A stretch of DNA of 46,594 bases from Hydrococcus sp. Prado102 (GTDB lineage: Bacteria > Cyanobacteriota > Cyanobacteriia > Cyanobacteriales > Microcystaceae), in assembly GCA_025454425.1 (NCBI GenBank), contig JALOOL010000009.1, positions 1 to 46,594 on the forward strand. The letters are read 5' to 3'. Under the pieces are notes generated by a model that did no database searches, was not told the DNA's origin, and worked only from the letters and a program-made list of their open reading frames with translations. Positions 20,561 through 30,734 of this stretch are shown here, one piece after another. Positions within the stretch are counted from its first letter, which is position 1, and each line of letters begins with the position of its first letter. Position numbers and translations under genes: made by a program.

Positions 20561-23500
20561 ATGACGTTTTCTTCTGTAATTCGTGCCTTGGGGCGATCGC
20601 CACTAACTCAAGAATTACTCCTCAAACTCAAGCAAAAGCGATCGATTCTCTTATCTGGCGTGCCGCGTTTGCCAAAAGGATTGGTTGCTTCGAGTTTGGC
20701 ACAAGCACAAGGCAATAATCTTTTTATCGTCTGCGCCACCATTGAAGAAGCAGGACGCTGGGCGGCACAATTAGAGGCGATGGACTGGAAGACGGTACAT
20801 TTCTATCCCACCTCGGAAGCGTCGCCCTACGAGTCATTTAACCCCGAATCGGAGATGATTTGGGGACAGATGCAAATCTTGTCATCAGTTATCAGTCATT
20901 TGTCATTGGAAAAGAATAACAAAGGACAAACGACCAATGACGAAAGACAAAAATCTAATTTTGCGATCGTCTCTACAGAAAAAGCGCTACAACCCCATCT
21001 ACCGCCACCCGACGTTTTTCAATCTTACTGTCTGAATTTCAAACCGGGGATGGTAGAGGATGCCAAAACCCTCGACAAGCAATTGGTGAGATTGGGTTAC
21101 GAACGAGTGCCTTTGGTAGAAACGGAGGGACAATGGAGTCGTAGGGGCGATATTGTCGATATTTTTCCCGTTTCGGCAGAAATTCCCGTGCGTCTGGAAT
21201 GGTTTGGCGATGAATTAGAACAAATTCGGGAGTTTGATGCAGCGACTCAACGATCTTTCGATCGCATCAACCAATTAACTTTAACGCCTACGAGTTTTGC
21301 ACCGATTATTGGAGGTGCAATTGAAAATGCCCAAGAAACGCTTTCAATTTATCTTTCCGACGAAGAAAAAGAGGCTTTTAATACGGGCAATTTCCCAGAA
21401 GGAATGCAGCGTTTTTTAGGACTTGCTTTTGAAAAACCTGCTTCTTTATTAGATTATTTACCCGACAATCTTTTTTGCGTTTTTGATGAAGTCGAACAAT
21501 GTCGCGCTTATGGCGATCGCTGGATCGAATATCTCGAAGATCGATGGTTAGAATTAGAGAAACCTTTGCCCAAAATCCATCGTTCTTTTGATGATTCATT
21601 TAAGTTAGTAGAACAATATTTAATTATTTATCTATCAGAAATTTTTGAAGAAAATCCTCAATCCGATATTTACACCGTCAATCTCTACAGTCGTCCCATT
21701 CCTATTACGCCCCATCAATATGCAAAGTTAGCAGAAATTTTGCGAGGGAAACGAGAAATTTATAGCGGGATGAGCCTGAAAAAATATGCGCCTTGGATTA
21801 TTTCTGCTCAACCGACTCGCACTGTTTCCTTACTACAAGAACACGATTGTCCGGCACAATTTATTCCCAATCCTAACGATTATCCAGCCATTGAAAAACT
21901 CAATACAAATAATACAACAGTTGCCCTAAAATATTCGGGTTTAGCAGAATTAGAAGGATTTATCTTACCGAGTTATCGAATTGTTGTCGTTACCGACCGC
22001 GAATTATTCGGACAACACGCTTTAGTCAATTTAGGATACGTTCGCAAGCGCAGCCGCGCAGTTTCTAAACAAGTCGATCTCAATAAGTTACGTCCGGGCG
22101 ATTTTGTCGTTCACAAACATCATGGAATTGGGAAATTTATCCAGCTCGAAAAATTCGCAGATCGCGATTATTTAGTCATTAAATATGCCGATGGATTGTT
22201 GAGAGTTCCTGCTGATTCTTTTGATAGTTTATCTCGTTATCGTCAGACAGGAAATCGTCCTCCCGAATTGCATAAAATGACGAGTAAAGCTTGGGAGGCG
22301 ACAAAAAATCGAGTTCAAAAAGCAGTTAAAAAATTAGCCGTCGATCTGTTGAATTTATATGCCAAAAGAGCGCAACTATCGGGTCATGCTTATCCGCCAG
22401 ATACGCCGTGGCAAGTAGAATTAGAAGACTCTTTTCCCTATCAACCCACACCCGATCAAATTAAAGCTATTCAAGATGTCAAAATAGATTTAGAAAGCGA
22501 TCGCCCGATGGATCGTCTCGTCTGCGGCGATGTTGGTTTTGGCAAGACTGAAGTGGCTATTCGCGCCATTTTTAAAGCCGTTACTGGCGGACACAAACAA
22601 GTTGCGTTTCTAGCACCAACAACAATTTTAACCCAGCAACACTATCACACCCTCAAAGAAAGATTTTCGCCCTATCCAATTAACGTAGGTTTGCTCAATC
22701 GCTTCCGTACTGCTTCGGAGAAAAAAGAAATTTTACAGCGCCTTTCAACGGGCGAATTAGATGTTGTAGTCGGGACGCAACAGCTATTAGGAAAAGATAT
22801 CAAATTTAAAGATTTGGGACTTTTGGTAATCGACGAAGAACAGCGATTTGGAGTCAATCAAAAAGAGAAAATTAAATCGTTGAAAACTCAAGTTGACGTG
22901 CTAACGTTAACTGCCACCCCAATTCCCCGAACCCTTTATATGTCCTTGTCGGGAATCAGGGAAATGAGCTTGATTACTACGCCTCCGCCGTCTCGCCGCC
23001 CGATTAAAACTCATCTCTCGCCCTATAATTTAGAGGTGGTTAGAACGGCAATTCGCAACGAACTCGATCGCGGCGGACAAGTCTTTTATGTCGTTCCTAG
23101 AGTAGAAGGTATCGGAGAAGTTGCGACCGAATTGCAGCAAATCCTTCCCAGTGCCAAAATAGTTGTCGCGCACGGACAAATGCAAGCATCCGAATTAGAA
23201 GGAACGATGTTGGCATTTAATAACGGAGAAGCGGATATTCTTTTGTGTACGACGATTGTTGAATCGGGATTAGATATTCCTAGAGTAAACACGATTATCG
23301 TTGAAGATGCCCAACTTTTCGGATTATCTCAACTGTATCAGTTGCGCGGACGGGTCGGGCGATCGGGCATACAAGCACACGCTTGGTTGTTGTATCCTAG
23401 CAAAGAAAAACTAACCGATACAGCGCGCCAGCGCCTGCGTGCCTTGCAGGAATTCAGCCAACTCGGTTCTGGCTATCAATTAGCCACCCGCGACATGGAA

Positions 23501-24091
23501 ATTCGAGGCGTGGGAAATCTCCTGGGTGCAGAACAATCGGGACAAATGGAAGCGATTGGATTTGAGTTGTATATGGAGATGTTGCAAGAGTCGATTAAAG
23601 AGATTCAAGGACAAGAAATCCCGCAAGTAGACGATACCCAAATCGATCTCAAACTAACTGCCTTTATTCCTGCCGATTATATCCCCGATTTAGAGCAAAA
23701 AATGGATGCTTATCGGACGGCGGCGCTAGCGACTTCCAAGCGAGAATTGCAGCAAATCGCCGAAGCATGGAGCGATCGCTATGGAAAACTGCCCCCACCC
23801 GTCGAACAGTTATTAAAAGTCGTCGAACTCAAACAAATTGCCAAATCGGTTGGTTTTTCAAAGATCAAACCCGATGGAACTCAGCACGTCGTTTTAGAAA
23901 CGCCAATGGAAGAACCCGCCTGGAAATTGTTGCAAGAGAAGCTTCCCGAACACTTGCGATCGCGTTTCGTCTACAGTCCCAAAAAGGTAACGGCGAGGGG
24001 ATTAGGCGTACTCAAACCCCAGCAACAGTTAGAGAATTTAATCGAGTGGTTGGGAAAAATGCGACAAGCGGTATCTGAAACAGAGGTTTGA
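20561..24091 (+). CDS. mfd: Transcription-repair coupling factor Mfd
   Basis: The 1,176-residue superfamily 2 translocase has the full Mfd layout: UvrB-like N-terminal part (about 20-330), RNA polymerase interaction domain starting [18 protein letters not shown] (about 510-575), and two RecA-like motor domains with Walker [12 protein letters not shown] (about 654-664), DEEQ box [10 protein letters not shown] (about 757) and RGRVGR (about 928). The C-terminal TRCF domain follows (about 1000-1100). It removes stalled RNA polymerase at lesions and recruits UvrA. An unusual low-complexity insert at about residues 107-130 comes from a dispersed DNA repeat in the gene (20885-20950). A fragment of its 5' end is duplicated upstream at 20103-20181. 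Confidence 0.98.
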   Translation: MTFSSVIRALGRSPLTQELLLKLKQKRSILLSGVPRLPKGLVASSLAQAQGNNLFIVCATIEEAGRWAAQLEAMDWKTVHFYPTSEASPYESFNPESEMIWGQMQILSSVISHLSLEKNNKGQTTNDERQKSNFAIVSTEKALQPHLPPPDVFQSYCLNFKPGMVEDAKTLDKQLVRLGYERVPLVETEGQWSRRGDIVDIFPVSAEIPVRLEWFGDELEQIREFDAATQRSFDRINQLTLTPTSFAPIIGGAIENAQETLSIYLSDEEKEAFNTGNFPEGMQRFLGLAFEKPASLLDYLPDNLFCVFDEVEQCRAYGDRWIEYLEDRWLELEKPLPKIHRSFDDSFKLVEQYLIIYLSEIFEENPQSDIYTVNLYSRPIPITPHQYAKLAEILRGKREIYSGMSLKKYAPWIISAQPTRTVSLLQEHDCPAQFIPNPNDYPAIEKLNTNNTTVALKYSGLAELEGFILPSYRIVVVTDRELFGQHALVNLGYVRKRSRAVSKQVDLNKLRPGDFVVHKHHGIGKFIQLEKFADRDYLVIKYADGLLRVPADSFDSLSRYRQTGNRPPELHKMTSKAWEATKNRVQKAVKKLAVDLLNLYAKRAQLSGHAYPPDTPWQVELEDSFPYQPTPDQIKAIQDVKIDLESDRPMDRLVCGDVGFGKTEVAIRAIFKAVTGGHKQVAFLAPTTILTQQHYHTLKERFSPYPINVGLLNRFRTASEKKEILQRLSTGELDVVVGTQQLLGKDIKFKDLGLLVIDEEQRFGVNQKEKIKSLKTQVDVLTLTATPIPRTLYMSLSGIREMSLITTPPPSRRPIKTHLSPYNLEVVRTAIRNELDRGGQVFYVVPRVEGIGEVATELQQILPSAKIVVAHGQMQASELEGTMLAFNNGEADILLCTTIVESGLDIPRVNTIIVEDAQLFGLSQLYQLRGRVGRSGIQAHAWLLYPSKEKLTDTARQRLRALQEFSQLGSGYQLATRDMEIRGVGNLLGAEQSGQMEAIGFELYMEMLQESIKEIQGQEIPQVDDTQIDLKLTAFIPADYIPDLEQKMDAYRTAALATSKRELQQIAEAWSDRYGKLPPPVEQLLKVVELKQIAKSVGFSKIKPDGTQHVVLETPMEEPAWKLLQEKLPEHLRSRFVYSPKKVTARGLGVLKPQQQLENLIEWLGKMRQAVSETEV
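20885..20950 (+). repeat. Dispersed palindromic repeat inside mfd
   Basis: CAGTTATCAGTCATTTGTCA and GGACAAACGACCAATGACGA are typical of the intergenic repeats of cyanobacterial genomes. TTTGTCATTGG (20899-20909) and CCAATGACGAAA (20934-20945) form inverted arms. The repeat lies in frame and encodes [20 protein letters not shown], a stretch not expected in Mfd. Confidence 0.65.
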
Positions 24092-24171
24092 TTAGATTGT
24101 AAGAGATTATTTATAAAGTAAATATTAAGAAGTAGATAGCAAAGAGTAAGTAATATTACATAGATAACGTT

Positions 24172-24238
24172 CCTGGTCAGCGGCTGCCAATAACCTTTGC
24201 ATCTTACACAAGCGCTTCGGTCAATCCGCTGTACCAGG
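24172..24238. repeat. Long imperfect hairpin of unknown type
   Basis: CCTGGTCAGCGG (24172-24183) pairs with CCGCTGTACCAGG (24226-24238) with a small bulge; the 42-nt interior holds a further AAGCGCTT palindrome and GGTCAATCC, which recalls a tRNA T-arm. It lies between convergent mfd and the WD40 gene. I cannot fold it into a canonical tRNA. It could be a structured RNA, a terminator-like element or a mobile-repeat remnant. Confidence 0.45.
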
Positions 24239-24309
24239 GTTGTTATGCTGTGACTGCTTGCGATCTTTACCTTTCAAGTTCTACACAATAGTATTCTTTC
24301 TAAATCAAG

Positions 24310-25578
24310 CTAACCTGACGACACTAATCTCTGAACTTTCCAAAGTCTCATAGTATAATCTGCACCGCTACTGATTAAGTCTTCACCATTAGGACTAAAA
24401 GTTACAGACCAAACCTCTCTATCATGTCCTCTGATACTTGTAAGTAGTTTCCCAGTGTTGATGTCCCAAAGTTTAATAGATTTATCATCACCACCACTAA
24501 CAACAATTTGCTTGTCAGGACTGAGTACTACTGCATTAATGTCATGGTCAATGTAGAAACATTTTTTGGACGAATCCTTGTTTTGTGGATCTTCTAAAGT
24601 AAGAATTGACTTATTTTCATCAATCCTCCAAATCTTAACACTACCATCCTCGCTACCACTGACAAACAAATTGTCACGAATATCAAGTGCCCAAACTGAG
24701 CCAGAGTGTTCTCTAAGCGGTTCTTTTAACCACTTTCCCTTCTCCAAGTCCCAAATTATTATAGATTTATCTTTGCTACCACTAACAGCAACCTTTCCAT
24801 CCAAACTTATAGCAACAGCTAAAACAATATCATCATGAGCGACATAAGTTTGAAGCAATTCACCGTTGCTCAGGTTCCAAATTTTAACTGTTTTATCATA
24901 ACTACCACTAACCAAGAGATTATTAGAGCTGATGGCAATAGAACTGACCCAACCTCGATGGTCTCTTAATGTATAAAGTAGCTCCCCAGTGTCTGAATCC
25001 CAAACCTTGATTGTATTATCCTTGCCCGCACTAGCAATGAACTTCCCATCTTGACTAATAGCTACAGCCAAAACATTCGCTGTATGACCATTTTTATTTA
25101 GCAAACTTAATCTTTTCTCTACCCCGTCTTTGAAGCCCCAAACTCTAACTTTGTCATTGTCGTCGCCACTAACAATAACTTTGCCATCGGTACGCACAGA
25201 ATTTACTTCATCTGTAAACTCTATTGAAAGAAATTTTGCAACTAAATTTACATTAGTTTTAGGTTCATTAGATTTAGAACTTGGTAGAGTAGGGACAGCA
25301 TTAGGATTGGGATCGCTAGAATAAATTATCAAAGGCAATACAAAGGCAGTTCCTACGGCAAGTGCAAAAAGACCCAGTCGCTTAGATAAACCTCTGTCTT
25401 TAACAAAGTTGTTTATTGATTCCTCAGAGAAGGTAAACCAAGGAGTCTTAATCTCATAAACTAAACTTAAAAACAAAAAAATGATGCCTAATAGTAAAAA
25501 AAGAAATCCTAGAAATCCCCACGGACTACCGAGTAACTTGAGAAATTTATCTAAGATCAATTTTCCAATTGTATCCAT
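24310..25578 (-). CDS. Membrane-anchored WD40 repeat protein
   Basis: The 422-residue protein has two hydrophobic segments at the N-terminus (about 17-41, GFLGFLFLLLGIIFLFLSLV, and 67-87, RLGLFALAVGTAFVLPLIIY), a Ser/Pro linker, then about seven WD40 repeats from residue 115 to the end. Repeat ends read VRVWGF, IKVWDSD, VKIWNLS, IIIWDLE, VKIWRID, IKLWDIN and MRLWKV, enough to close one seven-bladed propeller. Such proteins act as scaffolds; in cyanobacteria they are often fused to kinases or proteases, but no enzymatic domain is present here. The order suggests an anchored propeller facing one side of the membrane. Partners are unknown. The gene is convergent with mfd. Confidence 0.9.
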   Translation of the reverse strand: MDTIGKLILDKFLKLLGSPWGFLGFLFLLLGIIFLFLSLVYEIKTPWFTFSEESINNFVKDRGLSKRLGLFALAVGTAFVLPLIIYSSDPNPNAVPTLPSSKSNEPKTNVNLVAKFLSIEFTDEVNSVRTDGKVIVSGDDNDKVRVWGFKDGVEKRLSLLNKNGHTANVLAVAISQDGKFIASAGKDNTIKVWDSDTGELLYTLRDHRGWVSSIAISSNNLLVSGSYDKTVKIWNLSNGELLQTYVAHDDIVLAVAISLDGKVAVSGSKDKSIIIWDLEKGKWLKEPLREHSGSVWALDIRDNLFVSGSEDGSVKIWRIDENKSILTLEDPQNKDSSKKCFYIDHDINAVVLSPDKQIVVSGGDDKSIKLWDINTGKLLTSIRGHDREVWSVTFSPNGEDLISSGADYTMRLWKVQRLVSSG

Positions 25579-26149
25579 ATTGTCCTTTTCTAAAACTAGG
25601 CAACTTTACTCAAACCCAACCTTGCCTCGAATTCTATCTAGAAGGACTACAATTAAGAATGTCAAGACGACGATAATTTATACTTACGTTCTCAATCTTG
25701 GTAGTCAATGTGTTCGCAGTCCTCTCGCTCTTTGATAAGTTAATCGAGAATTAAGGCGCGAGCGCTTTTATCTCTCAAGCTTAACCTAAGATTTACTTTA
25801 TAAATGCTCTCACAAATTTACTAAGAGAACTAGAAAAGCTAACCCATTCATAAGAGCTACTTTTAGAAACAATTTTAAAAGAAAACTAGCAAAATGCTCA
25901 TTGGCTCTCGAACGCACTCAGAATTGCTTTTGGCAATGGTACATTAAAATATATCGTAAACGGTAAATTCGCCAGCGCACAAACCAAATGGGCGTGATTG
26001 CTTACTAATGGGGGCGATTGAATTACATTAAATTCGTTTGAAAACTAAGTGGCATTCGGTTATGGTCGTAGGAAGTCGATGAAAATGTAAAAAATTGTTG
26101 AGCAATCTTGAGAAGATTCGTAAACAAGTAAATATCCTTCCGTGCATTT
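25579..26149. other. Intergenic region WD40 gene / F420-reductase-like gene
   Basis: This stretch of about 570 bp between divergent genes contains no frame with recognisable homology and no obvious RNA gene. It is moderately AT-rich and poor in HIP1 sites. Promoters of both neighbours must lie here, but I could not place them with confidence. Confidence 0.5.
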
Positions 26150-26836
26150 TTGATTTATAAATATAAAGTCAACAAATGCGGAATCGAGATTGTGAAGATT
26201 GGCATTATTGGTTCGGGGAAGGTGGGTAGTAAGCTAGGCGAGCTTTGGGTAAAAGCAGGACATCAAGTCATGTTTAGCTTTTCGAGAAATCCAGAACGAC
26301 TTAAAGCTTTAGCCGAACAAATGGGTTCAAATGCACGACATGGAACCCCAGCAGAAGCCGTACAATTTGGAGAAGTCATATTACTAGCTCCCAATTTCTC
26401 CCTAGCACCCGAAGCAGTTAATCAAGCGGGTTCTTTGGCGGGGAAAATAGTTATCGATACGACAAATCCCTACCGATTGGGAGAAAATAACGAACTGGTT
26501 CGCATGGTTGATGAGAACGCTTCTGCGGCGGAAGAAATTCTCAAACTCGTGCCTGGGGCGCGATTGGTTAAAGCCTTCAGTAGTTTCCAGCCGAGTTCTT
26601 TACAAAGATTGGCAGATCGAGCTTCCGAACAGCGTTTAGCAGTTGCGATCGCCAGCGACGATGATGAAGCTAAGGCGATCGTCTCCAAACTAGCAGAAGA
26701 TTGCAAAGGCAAACCTTTTGACTTGGGTTCGCTGCACAACGCTCGCTTGATGGAAATTCCAGGCCCTTTTTCCTTTGGCGATAACCTGACTTTAGAGTCC
26801 GCACTCGCTTTACGAAAGGAAGTTCTTGGTTACTAA
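26150..26836 (+). CDS. NADPH-dependent F420 reductase-like Rossmann protein
   Basis: The core begins KIGIIGSGKVGSKLGELWVK, a Rossmann dinucleotide-binding loop, with GHQVMFSFSRNPERLK at the second strand, which is typical of NADP-binding members of the F420H2:NADP oxidoreductase (NPD) family. Other family features: VILLAPNFSLAPEAV, GKIVIDTTNPY and VKAFSSFQPSSL. Two starts are possible: ATG 26150 (228 residues) or GTG 26192 (214 residues), which begins directly at the beta strand and is the more natural start by comparison with the family. Many bacterial homologues lack F420 and use NADPH for unknown substrates. It stands alone, 217 bp upstream of dnaK. Confidence 0.82.
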   Translation: MIYKYKVNKCGIEIVKIGIIGSGKVGSKLGELWVKAGHQVMFSFSRNPERLKALAEQMGSNARHGTPAEAVQFGEVILLAPNFSLAPEAVNQAGSLAGKIVIDTTNPYRLGENNELVRMVDENASAAEEILKLVPGARLVKAFSSFQPSSLQRLADRASEQRLAVAIASDDDEAKAIVSKLAEDCKGKPFDLGSLHNARLMEIPGPFSFGDNLTLESALALRKEVLGY

Positions 26837-27053
26837 TAACAAAAAATCTTAACTTCTGCCTTGTTATCCCCCCATAAGGTTCGGAAAACTACACTACCGT
26901 AAATATACTGGCTCCGTCACCATAGAAAATGAACGAGCGCGAGACACTGAACTGAGGTGAGTGCAACATAAATCGATATAGAAAGTCGAATAAGCATACA
27001 GTTCAGACTCTAAATAATCCTTATATGTAGTTAGACCGGAGCAGCACTCAATT

Positions 27054-28988
27054 ATGGGAAAAGTAGTTGGAATCGACTTAGGAACGACAAACTCTTGTAT
27101 CGCAGTAATGGAAGGGGGGAAACCGACTGTTATTGCCAATGCTGAAGGATTTCGGACAACGCCGTCTGTAGTTGCTTATGCAAAAAATGGCGATCGCTTA
27201 GTCGGTCAAATTGCCAAGCGTCAAGCGGTTATGAATCCTCAAAATACGTTTTACTCCGTCAAGCGCTTCATCGGACGGAAATTTGACGAAGTAACCAACG
27301 AATCTACCGAGGTTTCTTACAAAGTCTTACGAGATGGCACGGGCAACGTTAAATTAGATTGTCCGGCGCAAGGCAAGCAGTTTTCTCCTGAAGAAATTGC
27401 CGCGCAGGTATTGCGCAAGCTGGTAGAAGATGCCAGTAAATACTTGGGCGAAACCGTTACCCAAGCTGTTGTTACCGTTCCTGCGTACTTCAACGACTCT
27501 CAGCGTCAGGCAACCAAAGATGCTGGCAAAATCGCAGGTTTAGAAGTACTGCGGATTATCAACGAACCGACAGCGGCATCTCTGGCGTATGGTTTGGATA
27601 AGAAAAGCAACGAAACTATCCTTGTTTTTGACTTGGGCGGCGGTACGTTTGACGTTTCAATTCTAGAAGTCGGCGACGGCGTTTTTGAAGTTCTAGCAAC
27701 GAGTGGCGATACCCACCTTGGCGGTGACGACTTCGATAAAAAAATTGTTGATTACTTAGCAGCAGAGTTTAAGAAAGTTGAAGGAATCGACCTGCGTCAA
27801 GACAAACAAGCACTGCAACGTTTGACCGAAGCGGCAGAGAAAGCCAAAATCGAACTGTCTAGCGTTACTCAAGCTGAAATTAACTTGCCCTTTATCACGG
27901 CAACTCAAGACGGCCCCAAACACCTAGACACGACCTTAACCAGAGCTAAGTTTGAAGAACTTTGTGCCGATCTTATCGATCGCTGTCGCATTCCTGTAGA
28001 AAACGCTGTACGGGATGCTAAAGTCAACAAAGAGAATATTGACGAAGTAGTTATGGTCGGCGGTTCTACCCGCATTCCTGCGGTTCTAGAACTGGTGAAA
28101 AAAGTATTGGGTAAAGACCCCAACCAAGGCGTTAACCCAGATGAAGTAGTTGCCGTCGGTGCAGCAATTCAAGGTGGCGTACTTATCGGCGAAGTCAAAG
28201 ATATCCTACTGCTAGACGTAACTCCCCTATCTTTGGGCGTGGAAACCTTGGGCGGCGTGATGACCAAGATCATTCCTCGCAATACGACTATTCCTACTAA
28301 GAAGTCAGAAGTCTTCTCGACTGCGGTTGACGGACAAACCAACGTAGAAATTCACGTTCTCCAAGGGGAACGGGAAATGTCAAGAGATAACAAGAGTTTG
28401 GGAACTTTCCGTCTCGACGGCATTCCTCCCGCACCCAGAGGCATTCCTCAAATCGAAGTAACCTTTGATATCGATGCCAACGGTATTCTCAACGTTATGG
28501 CAAAAGATCGAGGAACGGGTAAAGAACAATCCATCAGCATTACGGGTGCTTCTACCCTACCCGATAACGAAGTCGATCGCATGGTTAAAGAAGCTGAAGC
28601 TAATGCGGCAGCAGATAAAGAGCGTCGCGAAAAAATCGATCGCAAGAATCAAGCAGACTCGTTGGTTTACCAAGCTGACAAGCAAATCAAAGAACTTGAA
28701 GATAAAATCTCTGCGGCAGATAAGAGCAAAGCAGAAGGTTTAATCAAGGATCTCAGAGAAGCTGTCGAGCAAGACAACGATGAGAAGATTAAAACTGTGA
28801 TGCCCGAATTGCAGCAAGTCCTCTACAGTATCGGTACGAGCGTTTATCAGCAAGCTGGTGGCGGCGCACCTGGTGCAGATGGCGGCAGCTACGGCGGCGA
28901 CGGTACGGGCGGCGGTTCTAGCACTGGTTCTTCGACTGGTAGCAGTGGCGATGATGTTATCGATGCTGAGTTCTCGGAAACCAAGTAA
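27054..28988 (+). CDS. dnaK: Molecular chaperone DnaK (DnaK2-type)
   Basis: The 644-residue Hsp70 has an ATPase domain (1-380) with [10 protein letters not shown] (6-15), [20 protein letters not shown] and [13 protein letters not shown], a linker [11 protein letters not shown], a substrate-binding domain and a helical lid. The C-terminus is a Gly/Ser-rich stretch followed by [10 protein letters not shown], close to the DVIDAEF ending common in bacterial DnaK. Length and sequence fit cyanobacterial DnaK2, the essential housekeeping and heat-responsive copy. It folds proteins with DnaJ and GrpE, neither of which is intact nearby; only a dnaJ fragment lies about 4.5 kb away. It is a single-gene unit with a strong terminator. 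Confidence 0.98.
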   Translation: MGKVVGIDLGTTNSCIAVMEGGKPTVIANAEGFRTTPSVVAYAKNGDRLVGQIAKRQAVMNPQNTFYSVKRFIGRKFDEVTNESTEVSYKVLRDGTGNVKLDCPAQGKQFSPEEIAAQVLRKLVEDASKYLGETVTQAVVTVPAYFNDSQRQATKDAGKIAGLEVLRIINEPTAASLAYGLDKKSNETILVFDLGGGTFDVSILEVGDGVFEVLATSGDTHLGGDDFDKKIVDYLAAEFKKVEGIDLRQDKQALQRLTEAAEKAKIELSSVTQAEINLPFITATQDGPKHLDTTLTRAKFEELCADLIDRCRIPVENAVRDAKVNKENIDEVVMVGGSTRIPAVLELVKKVLGKDPNQGVNPDEVVAVGAAIQGGVLIGEVKDILLLDVTPLSLGVETLGGVMTKIIPRNTTIPTKKSEVFSTAVDGQTNVEIHVLQGEREMSRDNKSLGTFRLDGIPPAPRGIPQIEVTFDIDANGILNVMAKDRGTGKEQSISITGASTLPDNEVDRMVKEAEANAAADKERREKIDRKNQADSLVYQADKQIKELEDKISAADKSKAEGLIKDLREAVEQDNDEKIKTVMPELQQVLYSIGTSVYQQAGGGAPGADGGSYGGDGTGGGSSTGSSTGSSGDDVIDAEFSETK

Positions 28989-29030
28989 CGCTAAACTAAC
29001 AAGTAACTAAATATTTCTCTTAGCTAAGCA

Positions 29031-29063
29031 AACGATCGCTCAATTAAAGCGATCGTTTTTTTT
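29031..29063 (+). terminator. Rho-independent terminator of dnaK
   Basis: AACGATCGCT (29031-29040) pairs perfectly with AGCGATCGTT (29048-29057) across a 7-nt loop, followed by a U tract to 29063. Both arms carry most of the HIP1 core CGATCG. It begins about 40 bp after the dnaK stop. Confidence 0.88.
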
Positions 29064-29100
29064 ATTATTCTTGTCGGGAAATATAAATATAAATTTTCTA

Positions 29101-29123
29101 GGGCGCACGCCATGCGCTCTTAC
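29101..29123. repeat. Copy of dispersed GGGCGCA palindrome
   Basis: GGGCGCACGCCATGCGCTCT belongs to the same family as copies at 4067, 32001 and 40646 (core GTAGGGGCGCA...TGCGCCCCTAC). It is imperfect here. Confidence 0.6.
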
Positions 29124-29267
29124 TCATAACTGTTAACTGATGAGATCGCTTCTACTATTTTCTACTATTTTCCACTTTTGTACTTTTTCAATTCCCTTTT
29201 TGATAGGACTGACATTCGGTTGTCATAATTTTATTCTAAAGTTAGAGGACAGCTAGGGGAGTTAAAA

Positions 29268-29447
29268 ATGTTATTAAAACGAGAAAATACTTTATTAATT
29301 GGTAACTATATTATTACTATGATATTGACGGCGCTCGTCAGTATAGAATTATCTAATCTGCATTATCAATTCAATCAAAATTCCGAACAAGAACAATTGA
29401 GCAAATATTTTCCTTTATCAATTGTTGTAAAATCTCCAACTAATTAA
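29268..29447 (+). CDS. Small single-span membrane protein (59 aa)
   Basis: ATG 29268 has a strong ribosome binding site, AGGGGAG, about 6 bp upstream. The frame encodes MLLKRENTLLIGNYIITMIL followed by TALVSIELSNLHYQ and ends VVKSPTN. Residues about 9-27 form one hydrophobic helix; the remainder is polar with a Gln/Asn/Glu-rich part. There is no homologue I recognise. The good Shine-Dalgarno sequence and lack of alternatives favour a real small protein; expression is not proven. It lies between the dnaK terminator and the insertion sequence. Confidence 0.5.
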   Translation: MLLKRENTLLIGNYIITMILTALVSIELSNLHYQFNQNSEQEQLSKYFPLSIVVKSPTN

Positions 29448-29550
29448 GCGATTGGGCAAAGCCCATGCTACGCGAACGCAAAGGCAAAATAAGCCAATGT
29501 AGTTGTAAAATTCCAGATAGCTGAGAAAAATTTAAATAGTTTCCTCTTAC

Positions 29551-30669
29551 TCAGATCTTGCACCTCATCAGACAAAACTCAAAACCTTGCTCATTTAACC
29601 AGGGGATAAGTAACTGTAATTTTTGCAAAAGAGAAAGAAGTAAAATATGGGGCAAGAGGAAAATTAAGGCGGTTTGTGCTGCCTTAAACCAATCTAAATT
29701 ATCAGAATCACCTAAATGCAAATAAACCCAAGAAGCCAATAAGTAAGAAACGAAAGACAGAATTAACCAACGATAAACTCCCAATAAAGTTTTTTGTCCA
29801 AAACGATGAAGACTAAACTGATGTTTTACGGTCTTAAAAAATCCCTCAATCTGCCATCGACGTTTCCCCCAACGTGTAATGGTTTGACCCTTCATCGGTT
29901 TCGTAGAAATCACAAAACGTTGAATTCTTTTCCCATCTCGTTTGAGCCAGACCCATGATAAATAAACGGGAAAATTTAACCCAGTTAGATAAACTTGTTG
30001 TCCCCGATTTTTGAGTTCAGAAACTTTACGTCCATCGGTTAAAGTTCTAGTATTAGCAATCCCAAGAATGGCATGATGTTTAAATGAATTACCTCGAATT
30101 TTATGAATTAAATTAATTGTGCCAAATGCTGTATCTCCTAAAACATAAATTTGAAAAGATTCAGTTAGAACTGAAGGTAATGTCTTGAGTAATTTTGAAG
30201 CTAGTTGAGAAGGTGAAGGAGTTTCTTTTCCTCTATAGACACGAAAACTCCAAGGGATTCGCCAACAACCTAGGACTAAGTAGAGAACAACAATATGTAA
30301 ACCCTTCTTGTGATTATAGACTCGAACTAAGTCTTGAAGGTGAGGAAACTTACCAACTTTTTCAAGAGTCGTTAAATCAAGAATAACTTGTAGAATCGGT
30401 TTTCGTCCCTTTTTTCTTTCAGCAAGAATTAGATTAAGAATTAAAGAACGAACAGTACGAATCAGAGAACGAGTTGACCATTGATAATGATTTAAAAAGC
30501 GACTAATAGCACTTTCCGATTTGGTTGTACAATGATGAGGAACAGCTTTACCTTGCCCCGAAAGAAACAAAGCGAAAAGAGATTCTAAGGTTTCTTGTTG
30601 ATAAATAGTGGGCATTAATTGTTTGAAAGTAGAGAGGAATTCTTCAACTTGGGGTAAAATGGGAGTCAT
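29551..30669 (-). CDS. DDE transposase (IS4-superfamily-like)
   Basis: The 372-residue transposase shows the DDE triad: Asp98 in VILDLTTLEK, Asp179 in VLGDTAFGT and Glu275 in RRWQIEGFFKTVK, the last fitting the R-x3-E-x3-K signature of the IS4 group (K279). The N-terminal part (about 45-70, HHCTTKSESAISRFLNHYQW) is probably the DNA-binding region. The C-terminus is hydrophobic (LILSFVSYLLASW). The frame is complete and without internal stops, so the copy may still be active. Its TGA stop lies inside the terminal inverted repeat. It diverges from the passenger gene across 65 bp. Confidence 0.92.
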   Translation of the reverse strand: MTPILPQVEEFLSTFKQLMPTIYQQETLESLFALFLSGQGKAVPHHCTTKSESAISRFLNHYQWSTRSLIRTVRSLILNLILAERKKGRKPILQVILDLTTLEKVGKFPHLQDLVRVYNHKKGLHIVVLYLVLGCWRIPWSFRVYRGKETPSPSQLASKLLKTLPSVLTESFQIYVLGDTAFGTINLIHKIRGNSFKHHAILGIANTRTLTDGRKVSELKNRGQQVYLTGLNFPVYLSWVWLKRDGKRIQRFVISTKPMKGQTITRWGKRRWQIEGFFKTVKHQFSLHRFGQKTLLGVYRWLILSFVSYLLASWVYLHLGDSDNLDWFKAAQTALIFLLPHILLLSLLQKLQLLIPWLNEQGFEFCLMRCKI

Positions 30670-30674
30670 GAATT

Positions 30675-30701
30675 TAGTTCTCTAGATTAACAAGAGAACT
30701 A
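30675..30701. promoter_or_regulatory. Palindrome in the divergent promoter region of the IS
   Basis: TAGTTCTCT (30675-30683) and AGAGAACTA (30693-30701) form a perfect inverted repeat with a 9-bp spacer between the two divergent IS genes. A near copy, TAGTTCTCT (31173-31181) with AGAGAAC (31191-31197), lies downstream of the passenger gene. Placement suggests an operator or a transposase-binding site. Confidence 0.5.
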
Positions 30702-30734
30702 TTATGACAGATTGCTCATACCTATGACTCAAAA

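Noticed and set aside
24172..24238. tRNA gene
   Set aside because: A T-arm-like motif is present, but acceptor, D and anticodon arms cannot be formed together.
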